Made by a program: the position numbers and the translations under genes. DNA of 39,872 nt from an uncultured Pelagibacteraceae bacterium (GTDB lineage: Bacteria; Pseudomonadota; Alphaproteobacteria; Pelagibacterales; Pelagibacteraceae): assembly GCA_902609235.1 (NCBI GenBank), contig CACLRF010000007.1, forward strand, positions 1 to 39,872. The letters are read 5' to 3'. A model generated the notes under the pieces. The model saw only the letters and a program-made list of their open reading frames with translations, made no database searches and was not told the DNA's origin. Below are positions 8,020 through 16,246 of this stretch, piece after piece (position 1 is the first letter of the stretch; the number at the start of each line of letters is the position of its first letter).

Positions 8020-9033
8020 TTATTTTCTTGTTCCAATATCTCTTCTTAGTACGTCAATATAAACAGCTAAAACTATAATTGAGCCAATTAACACTTGTTG
8101 CCAAAATGAACTTACATCCATTAAGTTTAATCCATTACGAAGAATGCCCATAATCATAACTCCAGCAAAAACTCCAAGAACAGTTCCTCTTCCTCCAAAA
8201 AAACTTGCTCCACCAATAATACAAGCAGCAATAGCATCGAGTTCTGACTGAAGTCCGGCATTTGGATATCCTGAGTCAGTTCTTCCAGCTAAAATCAAAG
8301 CACCAATACCAGATAAAAAACCACACAAAGAATAAACAATAATCAAAATTTTATTTACATTTATTCCTGAAGCTCTAGCTGCATTTGGATTGCCTCCAAT
8401 TGCATAGATCCATTTACCAGTTTTACTCTTATTTAAAAAAATCCAAAAAATTATATAAACAATTGCAATTAATACTAAACTTACAGGTAAATATTGAGAT
8501 TTTTCTAACCCTAACCATTGAAGATCTATTCTTCCATGTCCCAAATATCTAACTTCATCTGTAAAACCGCTAATAGGAGTACCACCTGAAATTAAGTTTC
8601 CTGCGCCTCTAAATATATAAAGTGTACCCAAAGTCATTATAAATGGATGAGGCATCCGTAATAAAGTAATACCTAAACCATTAAATACTCCACATAAAAA
8701 ACCTGCAATCAATGGTGTAAGCACTACAATGAACCAGGGGGCTCCTGCTTTTGCAACGACAGCTAAAATCATAAGAGATAACATCATTATAGAGCCAACA
8801 GAAAGATCAATTCCTGCTGTTACAATTACCATAAATACTCCTAGAGCTAGCATTGATTGCCAGGATATTTGTTTAAAAACATTCGTTACATTTCTCCAAG
8901 AAAGAAACACATCTGGTTGTAAAATATGCATTACCAGTATCATAAGAACTAACAAAAGAAGTATTCCATACTTTTCAAAGTACGGAATTAATTTTAAGTG
9001 CAAACTTTCTACTTTTTTATCTTTATCTTCCAT
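8020..9033 (-). CDS. Sugar ABC transporter permease (RbsC/FrcC type)
   Basis: Inner-membrane permease of the CUT2 sugar ABC family, 337 residues with the start chosen here, close to the usual 320-340. It is mostly hydrophobic helices; the family blocks VTAGIDLSVGSIM, RMPHPFIMTLGTLYIFRG, AIGGNPNAARASGI and the late GGASFFGGRGTVLGVFAGV are clear. The ATG at 9033 is preferred because it follows the ATPase stop (9035-9037) by one base and gives an ordinary cytoplasmic N-terminus (MEDKDKKVE) before the first helix. An upstream start at 9156 would lie inside the ATPase gene. Cotranscribed with the ATPase upstream. Confidence 0.92.
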   Translation of the reverse strand: MEDKDKKVESLHLKLIPYFEKYGILLLLVLMILVMHILQPDVFLSWRNVTNVFKQISWQSMLALGVFMVIVTAGIDLSVGSIMMLSLMILAVVAKAGAPWFIVVLTPLIAGFLCGVFNGLGITLLRMPHPFIMTLGTLYIFRGAGNLISGGTPISGFTDEVRYLGHGRIDLQWLGLEKSQYLPVSLVLIAIVYIIFWIFLNKSKTGKWIYAIGGNPNAARASGINVNKILIIVYSLCGFLSGIGALILAGRTDSGYPNAGLQSELDAIAACIIGGASFFGGRGTVLGVFAGVMIMGILRNGLNLMDVSSFWQQVLIGSIIVLAVYIDVLRRDIGTRK

Positions 9034-9034
9034 A

Positions 9035-9784
9035 TTATTTTTTACCCATGATCCATCCAATAACTTCGTCTCTTGAAGTATTTGAAAGGCTAGCTTCTGC
9101 AAAATTAGTTCCTTGGAATAAAGCCATAACACGATCACAAACTGTAAAAATATCATCCATTCTATGACTTATTACAATCACTCCTACACCTGTTTTTTTT
9201 AAACCATTAATAAGATCTAAAACTTTACCTACTTCTTTGATTGCTAATGCTGCAGTAGGTTCATCCATAATTACTACTTTAGCATTAAAAGCTGTTGATC
9301 TTGCGATTGCTACAGCTTGCCTTTGACCACCTGAAAGTTCCTCTACTTTTTGATCGGCACTTTTAACATTTATTTTTAACTTATCTAAATGAGCATTAGT
9401 TAACTCTTTAATTTTGTTAAAATCTAATAGTTTTAAAAATCCTAAGTTTTTTGTTGGTTCTCTTCCTAAAAAAATATTTTCACCAATAGGTAAATTACCT
9501 GCTAAAGCAAGATCTTGGTAAACCATTTCTAAACCTAAATTTTGAGAGTCTCTTGGACTTTCTAATATTTCTTCTTTGCCTTGGAAAAATAAAGAACCTG
9601 CGCTTGGTTTATAAAGTCCCGACAAAACTTTCATTAAAGTTGATTTTCCTGCTCCGTTATCTCCAACTACACCCAAACATTCTCCAGCATGAACCTTTAA
9701 GTTAACATTTTCTAATGCAGTAATAGTTCCAAAATATTTTGTTATTCCTTTAGCTTCTAAGAGTGGATTGTTAGTTGATGACAT
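9035..9784 (-). CDS. Sugar ABC transporter ATPase, single-domain (FrcA type)
   Basis: Cytoplasmic ATPase that drives the CUT2 sugar importer. Walker A GDNGAGKST is near residues 42-50, the signature LSGGQRQAVAIARS and Walker B VVIMDEPTAALA follow, with the switch histidine in VISHRMDD. At 249 residues it has one nucleotide-binding domain, like FrcA of fructose importers, not the fused double domain of about 500 residues of RbsA. It would act as a homodimer. It ends at IGWIMGKK and lacks the longer acidic tail seen in the remnant ATPase at 13844-13996, so the two came from different ATPase lineages. Confidence 0.92.
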   Translation of the reverse strand: MSSTNNPLLEAKGITKYFGTITALENVNLKVHAGECLGVVGDNGAGKSTLMKVLSGLYKPSAGSLFFQGKEEILESPRDSQNLGLEMVYQDLALAGNLPIGENIFLGREPTKNLGFLKLLDFNKIKELTNAHLDKLKINVKSADQKVEELSGGQRQAVAIARSTAFNAKVVIMDEPTAALAIKEVGKVLDLINGLKKTGVGVIVISHRMDDIFTVCDRVMALFQGTNFAEASLSNTSRDEVIGWIMGKK

Positions 9785-9806
9785 AATTTATAAAATTATT
9801 AAAATA

Positions 9807-10829
9807 TCAATTAATTGCAACTGGTTTTGAGGCCAATAACCCTACTGTTTTCAATTGAGCTTGTTTACAAAATTTTGGTTTTAAATTTTTTGAAATTAGA
9901 TACATGTCCTTTAAAACTATATCCCCCATACTATAAAAGGCCTCTGTCAAAGCTCCAGCTCTGTGGGCTGAAAACAAAATATTTTTAACTTTTCTGATTG
10001 GGTCATTTTTTCTCACTGGCTCCTCAGGAAATACGTCAGTAGCTACATAAATATCTCCCTTTTTAACTCTCTTGATTAAATCCTTAAAATTTACAACTTC
10101 TGCTCGACTCATCAATATAAATAATGAGTTAGGTTTCATTTTGTTAATTAAATTTTTATTTACTAAATTTTTATTCTTAGTCGTTACAGCTGCTAAAATA
10201 TAAATAATTTCACATGTTTTAAACATTTGATTTAAACTAACAGGTTTAAATCCGAAACTTTTAATTTTATTATTTGATAACCAGGGGTCATAAACATTTA
10301 TATCTTTAGTAAACGGTAGCAACATTGGATATAAAGATTTTGCTAAATCACCAAATCCTAATAATCCAATTTTTTTTCCTGATAATAGAGATGCTTTTAA
10401 ATTACTTTCTAATCCATATTTTTCTTTACCTTTTACAAAATCGAAATGAGCATTATGAATATTTCTTAACAAAGAAAGCGTCATTCCTAGTGCAATTTCT
10501 GCTACAGGTTTTGAAAATACTGGAGAAGTTGCAATTACATGGATTCCTTTTTCAGAACAATAAGCATAATCAACATTACCCATAAAATTACTTTCAACAT
10601 TTATTATTGCTTTCAATTTTTTTGCTTTTGATAAAATTGTTTTATCTAAATCTGGCTGACCCATAATGAAAGTAGCCTTATCAATGTAATTTTCATAAAA
10701 TTGTCTTTTTTTTTTATTAGGTGCTATTAAAACTTTGTATTTTGATTTTAATTCTTTTAATTTTTTTTTTGTAAAAATAAGATTTAAAGTTCTTGGAAAA
10801 GGATCAGATATAACAATTGGTTTTGACAT
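9807..10829 (-). CDS. D-isomer-specific 2-hydroxyacid dehydrogenase family protein
   Basis: NAD(P)-dependent oxidoreductase of the phosphoglycerate/glyoxylate reductase family, 340 residues. The nucleotide loop reads GLLGFGDLA near residue 154; the last glycine of GxGxxG is replaced by alanine. Catalytic residues appear in order: R in MSRAEVVNF, E in FPEEPVRKND and H in SAHRAG. The N-terminal part (DKATFIMGQPDLDKT...) is divergent. It starts directly where the upstream Gfo/Idh/MocA gene stops (10830), and is 22 bases from the ABC ATPase, so it belongs to the same transcription unit. Substrate unknown; a hydroxy- or keto-acid from inositol or sugar breakdown is inferred. Confidence 0.8.
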   Translation of the reverse strand: MSKPIVISDPFPRTLNLIFTKKKLKELKSKYKVLIAPNKKKRQFYENYIDKATFIMGQPDLDKTILSKAKKLKAIINVESNFMGNVDYAYCSEKGIHVIATSPVFSKPVAEIALGMTLSLLRNIHNAHFDFVKGKEKYGLESNLKASLLSGKKIGLLGFGDLAKSLYPMLLPFTKDINVYDPWLSNNKIKSFGFKPVSLNQMFKTCEIIYILAAVTTKNKNLVNKNLINKMKPNSLFILMSRAEVVNFKDLIKRVKKGDIYVATDVFPEEPVRKNDPIRKVKNILFSAHRAGALTEAFYSMGDIVLKDMYLISKNLKPKFCKQAQLKTVGLLASKPVAIN

Positions 10830-11984
10830 TTAAATTAAGATTTTTTTTACTTCTTCTTCAGTAAATTTTTTTGGTCTATCACATTTTGTTTGAATTCTTT
10901 GAGGAATTCCAGTATTTGCTGCTCTCATGGTTGACTCGATTATATCTAATACATGTAAGGATAAATCACCTGAACACCTATGTTTTTTGTTTTTCTGAAT
11001 AGAATATAACATTTCAGATAAACCAACACTCCGATAGTTTGCATTCGCAGCAGCTTCATTTGATCTTCCACTAGATGAGGTTATGTTTATTTTTCCTAAA
11101 TGCATCTTGTCTGTTTTATGTTCACCCCATTTTCCACCTTCTGTAACAGAAATAAAAACAGAACCCCCAAACATATTAGGATCTGGAACAATAATCGATC
11201 CTTTTGTACCATAAAGCTCCATATGGTTTCTTTGATGATTAATTACATCAAATGAGAGTGTTACCTGAATTATAGCACCACTGTGAAATTGGATTGTCGC
11301 TAAATATGTTGTAGGTGTTTCCACTTTAAATGATTTGTTTTTTTTAGGTCCCACTCCATAAATTCTCTTTTTAAAAGCAGTTAATGTTCTTCCTTGAACT
11401 TGTTTTGCAGGTCCAAGTAAATTTACCAATGTTGTAAAAAAATATGGTCCCATATCGATTACTGGACCTCCTTCTTTTTTATACCAAGACTCAGGTTTTG
11501 GATGAAAAGACTCTACTCCAGGAAATGCGAAAATTGCATTACCAAGTTTAATCTCTCCAATCAAATCTGAATCAATTAATTCTCTAGCTTTTTGAATTCC
11601 TCCACCTAAAAATGTATCTGGAGCATTTCCAAGATAAAGTTTATTTTTTTTTGCTAGTGAGACAAGTTCTTTACCTTTTGCAAAATAAGTTGCTAGTGGT
11701 TTTTCTGAATAAACATGTTTACCTGAGTTCAAAACTTTTTTTGATACTTCATAATGAGATTGTGGAATTGTTAAATTTAAAATAACTTCTATTTCATTAT
11801 CTTTTAAAATTTCTGAAACTGTTTTAGATTTAATATTGTATAATTTTGCACATTTATCAGCTGCTTTTTGATCAATATCTGCACAGGCAATTATTTTAAA
11901 ATTATTAAAATATTGTTGCCCTCTAAAGTATGTCTCGGCGATGTGACCACAGCCTATAAGACCGACCTTAAAAATTTTATTCAT
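10830..11984 (-). CDS. Gfo/Idh/MocA family oxidoreductase
   Basis: NAD(P)-dependent sugar or polyol dehydrogenase, 384 residues. Rossmann motif GLIGCGHIAE is at residues 8-17 and the nicotinamide-side lysine sits in YSEKPLATY. The C-terminal domain contains the GGPVIDMGPYFFTTLVNLLG stretch usual for this family, where the D and downstream residues shape the active site, and the FGTKGS-like turn LYGTKGSIIVPDP. It lies 6 bases downstream of iolD and abuts the next dehydrogenase. It is unlike the IolG-type protein at 14075-15088 in its active-site block, so it probably acts on a different sugar or on a later intermediate. Confidence 0.85.
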   Translation of the reverse strand: MNKIFKVGLIGCGHIAETYFRGQQYFNNFKIIACADIDQKAADKCAKLYNIKSKTVSEILKDNEIEVILNLTIPQSHYEVSKKVLNSGKHVYSEKPLATYFAKGKELVSLAKKNKLYLGNAPDTFLGGGIQKARELIDSDLIGEIKLGNAIFAFPGVESFHPKPESWYKKEGGPVIDMGPYFFTTLVNLLGPAKQVQGRTLTAFKKRIYGVGPKKNKSFKVETPTTYLATIQFHSGAIIQVTLSFDVINHQRNHMELYGTKGSIIVPDPNMFGGSVFISVTEGGKWGEHKTDKMHLGKINITSSSGRSNEAAANANYRSVGLSEMLYSIQKNKKHRCSGDLSLHVLDIIESTMRAANTGIPQRIQTKCDRPKKFTEEEVKKILI

Positions 11985-11990
11985 AAAGAT

Positions 11991-13835
11991 TTATACGCCT
12001 TGTCTTTGTTTATCTTTTCCTTCTTTATAAAGTTTTAAAGCCTCTTCATTTTCTTTAGTTTTAGGAATTTCAAGTGTTGGGCTGTCCCAAAAAGCAGAAC
12101 CCTCAACCCACTTATAAGCATGAGTTTTAATTGAAATAACGTATGTTACATCAGATGCTTTTGCTCTTTTAAATGCAGCTTCAAGATCTGAAATTGAATT
12201 AACATGTTCAGATTTAGCTCCCATACTTTCTGCGTGTTTTGCAAAATCAACATCAACTAATCCAGGAGTATTAGAGCTCTTTAATAAGTTATTGTATTCT
12301 TTACCACCTTTAAATAATTGAAGTCGATTGATAACTGCAAACCCACCGTTATCACAAACTATAATTATTAATTTATTTTTTGTAATAACTGATGAATAAA
12401 TATCTGTGTTATTTAAAAGATAAGAGCCATCTCCTACAAAAGAAATTACTTCTTTATCTGGATTTGCCATTTTTATTCCAAGTGCTCCTGAAATTTCATA
12501 ACTCATACAACTAAAACCCCACTCTGTTTCATGAGTATTTAATTCTCTAGGTCTCCAAACTTGAACAACTTCACCAACTAAGCCTCCTGCTGCGGTAACT
12601 GCAATATCTGTTGGGTCAGAGTTTCTATAAATTGCACCAATTACCTGGACATAACTTGGAACTTCTTGATTTGTCGGCGCACTTTCTTTATCTATATGAT
12701 CATTCCATTCTTTGAGTTCAATTTGAGATTTTTTATTCCATTCTTCTCCAGCTTTCCAACTACCTAATGCTTGTGAAAGCTCTGTTAATGAAACTTTAGC
12801 ATCACCAATGACAGCTTGCGCTAAATGTTTGTTAGCATCAAATCTTGATACATTTATTGAAACTAGTTTAAAATTTTTGTTTTCAAAATTTGCCCATGAT
12901 CCAGTTGTAAAATCTGCAAGTTTGGTTCCAACTGCAATTGCTAAATCTGTTTCTTTTGCTAAAGTATTTGTATTTTTTCCACCTAAACCACCAATTTGAC
13001 CTGCAAAATGAGAATGGTCTCTTTTCATTGTAGAATATCCCATTACAGTTTGCGTAACTGGTATATTATGTTTGATCGCGAACTGACTCAACTCCTCCAT
13101 TGCATCTGAGTAAAAAACCCCACCACCTGAAATTATAATTGGATTTTTAGATGACTTAATTTTTTCTGCTGCCTCTTTAATTTGAAATTCATCTGGTCTT
13201 GGTCTTCTAATTGCATGTACTCTTTCTTTAAAAAACTCTTCTGGATAATCAAAGGTTTGACCTTGTACATCTTGGCTTAAAGAAATACATGCTGGACCAC
13301 AGTCTGCAGGATCTAACATTGTTTGAACTGCTGCCGGGAATGATTGAATAATCTGTTCAGGTCTAGTTATTCGATCAAAATATCTTGTAACTGGTTTAAA
13401 CGCATCATTAGCTGTTATTCCAGGATTATTAAAATGCTCAACTTGTTGCAACACCGGATCTGGCATTCTGTTTGCATAAGTATCTCCTGGTAGAAACAAA
13501 ATAGGCAATCTGTTACTCAAAGCAACTGCTGCAGCTGTAACCATATTTGTTGCACCAGGCCCAACAGAGGATGTTGCTACAAAAATTTGTTGTCGTCTTT
13601 TTGCCCTAGCATAACCAATTCCAGTAAGTGCCATATTTTGTTCATGGTGTCCTCTATATGTTGGAAGTTCTTTTTTACTTTCTTCTAGTGCTTGTCCTAA
13701 ACAAGCTACATTTCCATGTCCAAATATTCCAAACACACCAGGAAACAAAGGTTCTTTTTTCCCATTAATTAATATTTTTTGAGAAATCAAATATTTAACT
13801 ATTGCGTGAGCACATGTAAGAGTAATTTTTTTCAT
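11991..13835 (-). CDS. iolD: 3D-(3,5/4)-trihydroxycyclohexane-1,2-dione acylhydrolase IolD
   Basis: Thiamine-diphosphate enzyme that opens the ring of the inosose-derived diketone to 5-deoxyglucuronate, the third step of myo-inositol breakdown. It is 614 residues, as expected for IolD. Domains follow the acetolactate-synthase plan: an N-terminal pyrimidine-binding domain with the conserved glutamate E65 (YRGHHEQNMA), a central domain with AVGTKLADFTTGSW, and a C-terminal diphosphate domain with the GDGSYLLNN motif. VGPGATNMVTAAAVALSNRLP and FCIS-like LQQVEHF blocks fit IolD. Partners IolG (14075-15088) and IolE (16247-17149) lie nearby. It starts 8 bases after an ABC ATPase remnant. Confidence 0.93.
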   Translation of the reverse strand: MKKITLTCAHAIVKYLISQKILINGKKEPLFPGVFGIFGHGNVACLGQALEESKKELPTYRGHHEQNMALTGIGYARAKRRQQIFVATSSVGPGATNMVTAAAVALSNRLPILFLPGDTYANRMPDPVLQQVEHFNNPGITANDAFKPVTRYFDRITRPEQIIQSFPAAVQTMLDPADCGPACISLSQDVQGQTFDYPEEFFKERVHAIRRPRPDEFQIKEAAEKIKSSKNPIIISGGGVFYSDAMEELSQFAIKHNIPVTQTVMGYSTMKRDHSHFAGQIGGLGGKNTNTLAKETDLAIAVGTKLADFTTGSWANFENKNFKLVSINVSRFDANKHLAQAVIGDAKVSLTELSQALGSWKAGEEWNKKSQIELKEWNDHIDKESAPTNQEVPSYVQVIGAIYRNSDPTDIAVTAAGGLVGEVVQVWRPRELNTHETEWGFSCMSYEISGALGIKMANPDKEVISFVGDGSYLLNNTDIYSSVITKNKLIIIVCDNGGFAVINRLQLFKGGKEYNNLLKSSNTPGLVDVDFAKHAESMGAKSEHVNSISDLEAAFKRAKASDVTYVISIKTHAYKWVEGSAFWDSPTLEIPKTKENEEALKLYKEGKDKQRQGV

Positions 13836-13843
13836 AAATTTAT

Positions 13844-13996
13844 TTAACCATATAATCGACCCATTTCATTAAGTTCGACCTCTAATTTATTAAGTTCTTC
13901 TCCACCAGCCATCATACTAAGTAATTCTTCTCTGGTAATATCTTTTTTATTAAAAGTTCCTAAACTTCTACCTCTATTATGCGCGGACGTTAACAT
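13844..13996 (-). pseudogene. C-terminal remnant of a sugar ABC transporter ATPase (50 codons)
   Basis: A frame from ATG 13996 to TAA 13844-13846 encodes 50 residues whose sequence reads like the tail of CUT2-type ABC ATPases: NRGRSLGTFNKKDITREELL followed by SMMAGGEELNKLEVEL. In those proteins the GxxxGTF strand, TREELL helix and MMAGGxEL tail follow the nucleotide-binding domain. Walker A, signature and Walker B are absent; upstream in the same frame there is a stop at 14021-14023, so about 200 residues are missing. It lies between iolG and iolD, where inositol clusters often keep an importer. It could be a deletion scar or a short retained ORF. The identification is by eye. Confidence 0.65.
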
Positions 13997-14012
13997 AAAA
14001 AAAAGTAGGTTG

Positions 14013-14029
14013 TAAAGTCGTCAACTTTA
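14013..14029. promoter_or_regulatory. Dyad TAAAGT-N5-ACTTTA before iolD, possible operator
   Basis: A 17-bp dyad with perfect 6-base arms TAAAGT and ACTTTA around CGTCA. On the minus strand a TATACA (-10-like) lies immediately upstream, so the dyad would cover the transcription start, a usual place for a repressor site. It sits in the 78-base gap between iolG and the ATPase remnant. The rest of the gap is AT-rich, with an 8-T run just before the remnant ATG. Confidence 0.4.
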
Positions 14030-14074
14030 AATATGTATAAAAAATATATATCCTAGAATAATTGTAATTTAGAT

Positions 14075-15088
14075 TTAAAAGTTAATTTTTATTTGTTTTC
14101 TTTGTTTTAAGGACTGTGAAGCGGCGTTAGCAATAATCAAAGCTCTTCTTCCATCCTCAAAACTTGAAATTGGGGACTTCTTTTTTCGTGAATATGAAGC
14201 TAATTCATCCAGTTGAAGCCTGTAAGCATCAAAATATCTATCAATAAAAAAATTTAAAAGTGGTTTTTTCTGTGATGTGTTGTTTTTTGTAAAAATCTCT
14301 GTTTCATTCTCATTTTTATTTCCAGATATTAACATTCCTTTTGAACCAAATAACTCTACTCTTTGGTCGTACCCAAAGCTACAATGTCTAGAATTTGTAA
14401 TTATACATTGTACACCTTGTTTTGATTTCAAAAGACATGAAGCTAGTTCATAATCTTTAATTTTATCAAATCTTTTATCTGAAATATTACTAGCTGTAGT
14501 AAAAATATTTTCTATCTCATCTTTTTCCAAATAAAATCTTAACAAATCAAAGTCATGAATCATCATGTCTTTAAATATGCCACCGGATACTTTTAAATAA
14601 TTTAATGAAGGTGGGGCAGGATCCCTGCTGGTGATAATTATTTTTTCTAATTTTCCAATTTTTCCTTTTCTTAATTCTTGTTTTATTGAACTATGTCCTG
14701 GATCGTACCTTCTGTTAAAACCTAATTGTATTTTAGGTTTATACTTTTTGATCTCTTTTGAACATTTATTAACTTTATAAATGTTTAAATCTAAAGGTTT
14801 TTCACAAAAGACTACTTTTTTATATTTTACTGCCTCTTTTATAAATTTAATATGAGTAGAAGTACTAGATGCAATAAATATTAAATCTATATTTTTATCT
14901 CTAAAAGCTTTTTCAGGCTTACTAATATCAATTGTATTAAATTTTCTTGAAATATTTTTCGCTAACTTCTTACTGATATCAAAAGTATATTTTAATTTGA
15001 AACTTTTATGATTTATTAAGTTTTCAGCATGCATTTGACCTATTCTACCTAAACCAAGTAATGCTACGTTTATTTGATTTTTACCCAT
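14075..15088 (-). CDS. iolG: Inositol 2-dehydrogenase IolG (Gfo/Idh/MocA family)
   Basis: Oxidises myo-inositol to scyllo-inosose with NAD, the first catabolic step. It has 337 residues, as expected. GLGRIG is at residues 12-17; the catalytic set K97 (EKPLD), D173 and H177 (FKDMMIHDFD) falls at almost the same positions as in Bacillus subtilis inositol dehydrogenase. GFNRRYDPGH and ITSRDPAPPS are IolG-type motifs. The start ATG at 15088 overlaps the upstream dehydrogenase by 19 bases, indicating translational coupling. Scyllo-inositol or another polyol remains a possible substrate. Confidence 0.88.
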   Translation of the reverse strand: MGKNQINVALLGLGRIGQMHAENLINHKSFKLKYTFDISKKLAKNISRKFNTIDISKPEKAFRDKNIDLIFIASSTSTHIKFIKEAVKYKKVVFCEKPLDLNIYKVNKCSKEIKKYKPKIQLGFNRRYDPGHSSIKQELRKGKIGKLEKIIITSRDPAPPSLNYLKVSGGIFKDMMIHDFDLLRFYLEKDEIENIFTTASNISDKRFDKIKDYELASCLLKSKQGVQCIITNSRHCSFGYDQRVELFGSKGMLISGNKNENETEIFTKNNTSQKKPLLNFFIDRYFDAYRLQLDELASYSRKKKSPISSFEDGRRALIIANAASQSLKQRKQIKINF

Positions 15089-16218
15089 TTTTTACTTTTT
15101 GATGAAACCTTACATGCATTAATAAATTTAGCAGTTTCAAATCCTTCATCTTCATCAGGATAAAAATATCGCTTATTTGATTTACTTTTTAACGATTGTG
15201 CAAATTCTTTATATATATTTGCAAACGCATCTAAATATCCTTCTGGATGTCCAAATTTAATTCTAGAAAAATTCCTCGAAAAATCTGCATTATGAAAACC
15301 TCTTTCTAAAAGCTTTACCGCACCTTTAGAAGGATTTAACTTTAGGTAACCAGGATCATTTTGAACCCATTCCAAACTTCCTTTGTCACCATAGACCCTT
15401 ATTCTTAATCCATAAACTCCTCCTCTAGACATTACGCTAGTCCAAAACATACCTTTTGCACCGTTCGTAAAATTAATCATAACTTGAGCATTATCATCCA
15501 TTTTTATCTTTGGAGAAATTTGCTTTATATCAGCAAAAACATTTGTTCCTTTCAAACCAGATATATACATTGCTAAATGATAAGCATGAGATCCAATTTC
15601 ATTTAATACAGCTGAAGAACCAACAATATTTTTATCAAGTTTCCATTTTAATTTTTTTTTTGCATTTCTGCTATTGATAGATGATCCATCAGACCAATCC
15701 TGCACATACTCAACATTTATCATTCTTACTTTTCCAATCCTACCTCTCTCAACAAGAATTTTTGCCTGTCTAACCATTGGATAAGCTGAGTAGTTATGTG
15801 TAAGTGCATATTTGATTTTTTTATTTTTTTTTATTGATTTGAAAAGTTTTTTCGCTTGTTCTAAATTTCCAGCGAAGGGTTTATCAGAAATTATATTTAC
15901 ATTTGTTGAAATAAATTTTTCAGCAATAACTTGATGACTTGATGGAGGTGTCATTATAGCAACTACATTAATTCCATCTTTTCTCTTAAATTCTTTTTCA
16001 GCCATTTCTTGATAATTTGAGTAACATCTGTCAGGTAAAATGCCTATGCTCTTTCCAAACTTAGTAGAAATTTTTACATTTCTAGAAAAAACACCAGCTA
16101 CTATTTCGTACTGATCATCAAATCGAGATGAAATTCTATGAACATGACCTATCCAGGATCCAGGACCACCACCAACAATTCCTAAACTTAATTTTTTAGT
16201 TTTATTTGATTTAAACAT
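15070..16218 (-). CDS. Gfo/Idh/MocA family oxidoreductase of the inositol cluster
   Basis: NAD(P)-dependent oxidoreductase, 382 residues with the start chosen here. The N-terminal GIVGGGPGSWIGHVHRISSR is a distinctive extended Rossmann loop found in a subgroup of the family that often travels with iol genes. The usual EKP is DKP here (IISDKPFAGN). NEIGSHAYHLAMYISG carries the active-site H region. ATG 16218 is preferred over the in-frame 16296 because the longer form would run 50 bases into the divergent iolE gene. Only 28 bases separate its start codon from that of iolE. Likely role: oxidation or epimerisation of an inositol isomer or its ketone; not shown by sequence alone. Confidence 0.85.
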   Translation of the reverse strand: MFKSNKTKKLSLGIVGGGPGSWIGHVHRISSRFDDQYEIVAGVFSRNVKISTKFGKSIGILPDRCYSNYQEMAEKEFKRKDGINVVAIMTPPSSHQVIAEKFISTNVNIISDKPFAGNLEQAKKLFKSIKKNKKIKYALTHNYSAYPMVRQAKILVERGRIGKVRMINVEYVQDWSDGSSINSRNAKKKLKWKLDKNIVGSSAVLNEIGSHAYHLAMYISGLKGTNVFADIKQISPKIKMDDNAQVMINFTNGAKGMFWTSVMSRGGVYGLRIRVYGDKGSLEWVQNDPGYLKLNPSKGAVKLLERGFHNADFSRNFSRIKFGHPEGYLDAFANIYKEFAQSLKSKSNKRYFYPDEDEGFETAKFINACKVSSKSKKWVKIK

Positions 16219-16246
16219 TGAATATATCTTAGCAAAAAAAATATTT

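Noticed and set aside
9034..9156. Longer start for the ABC permease at 9156
   Set aside because: It lies within the ATPase gene; ATG 9033 follows the ATPase stop directly and gives the family length.
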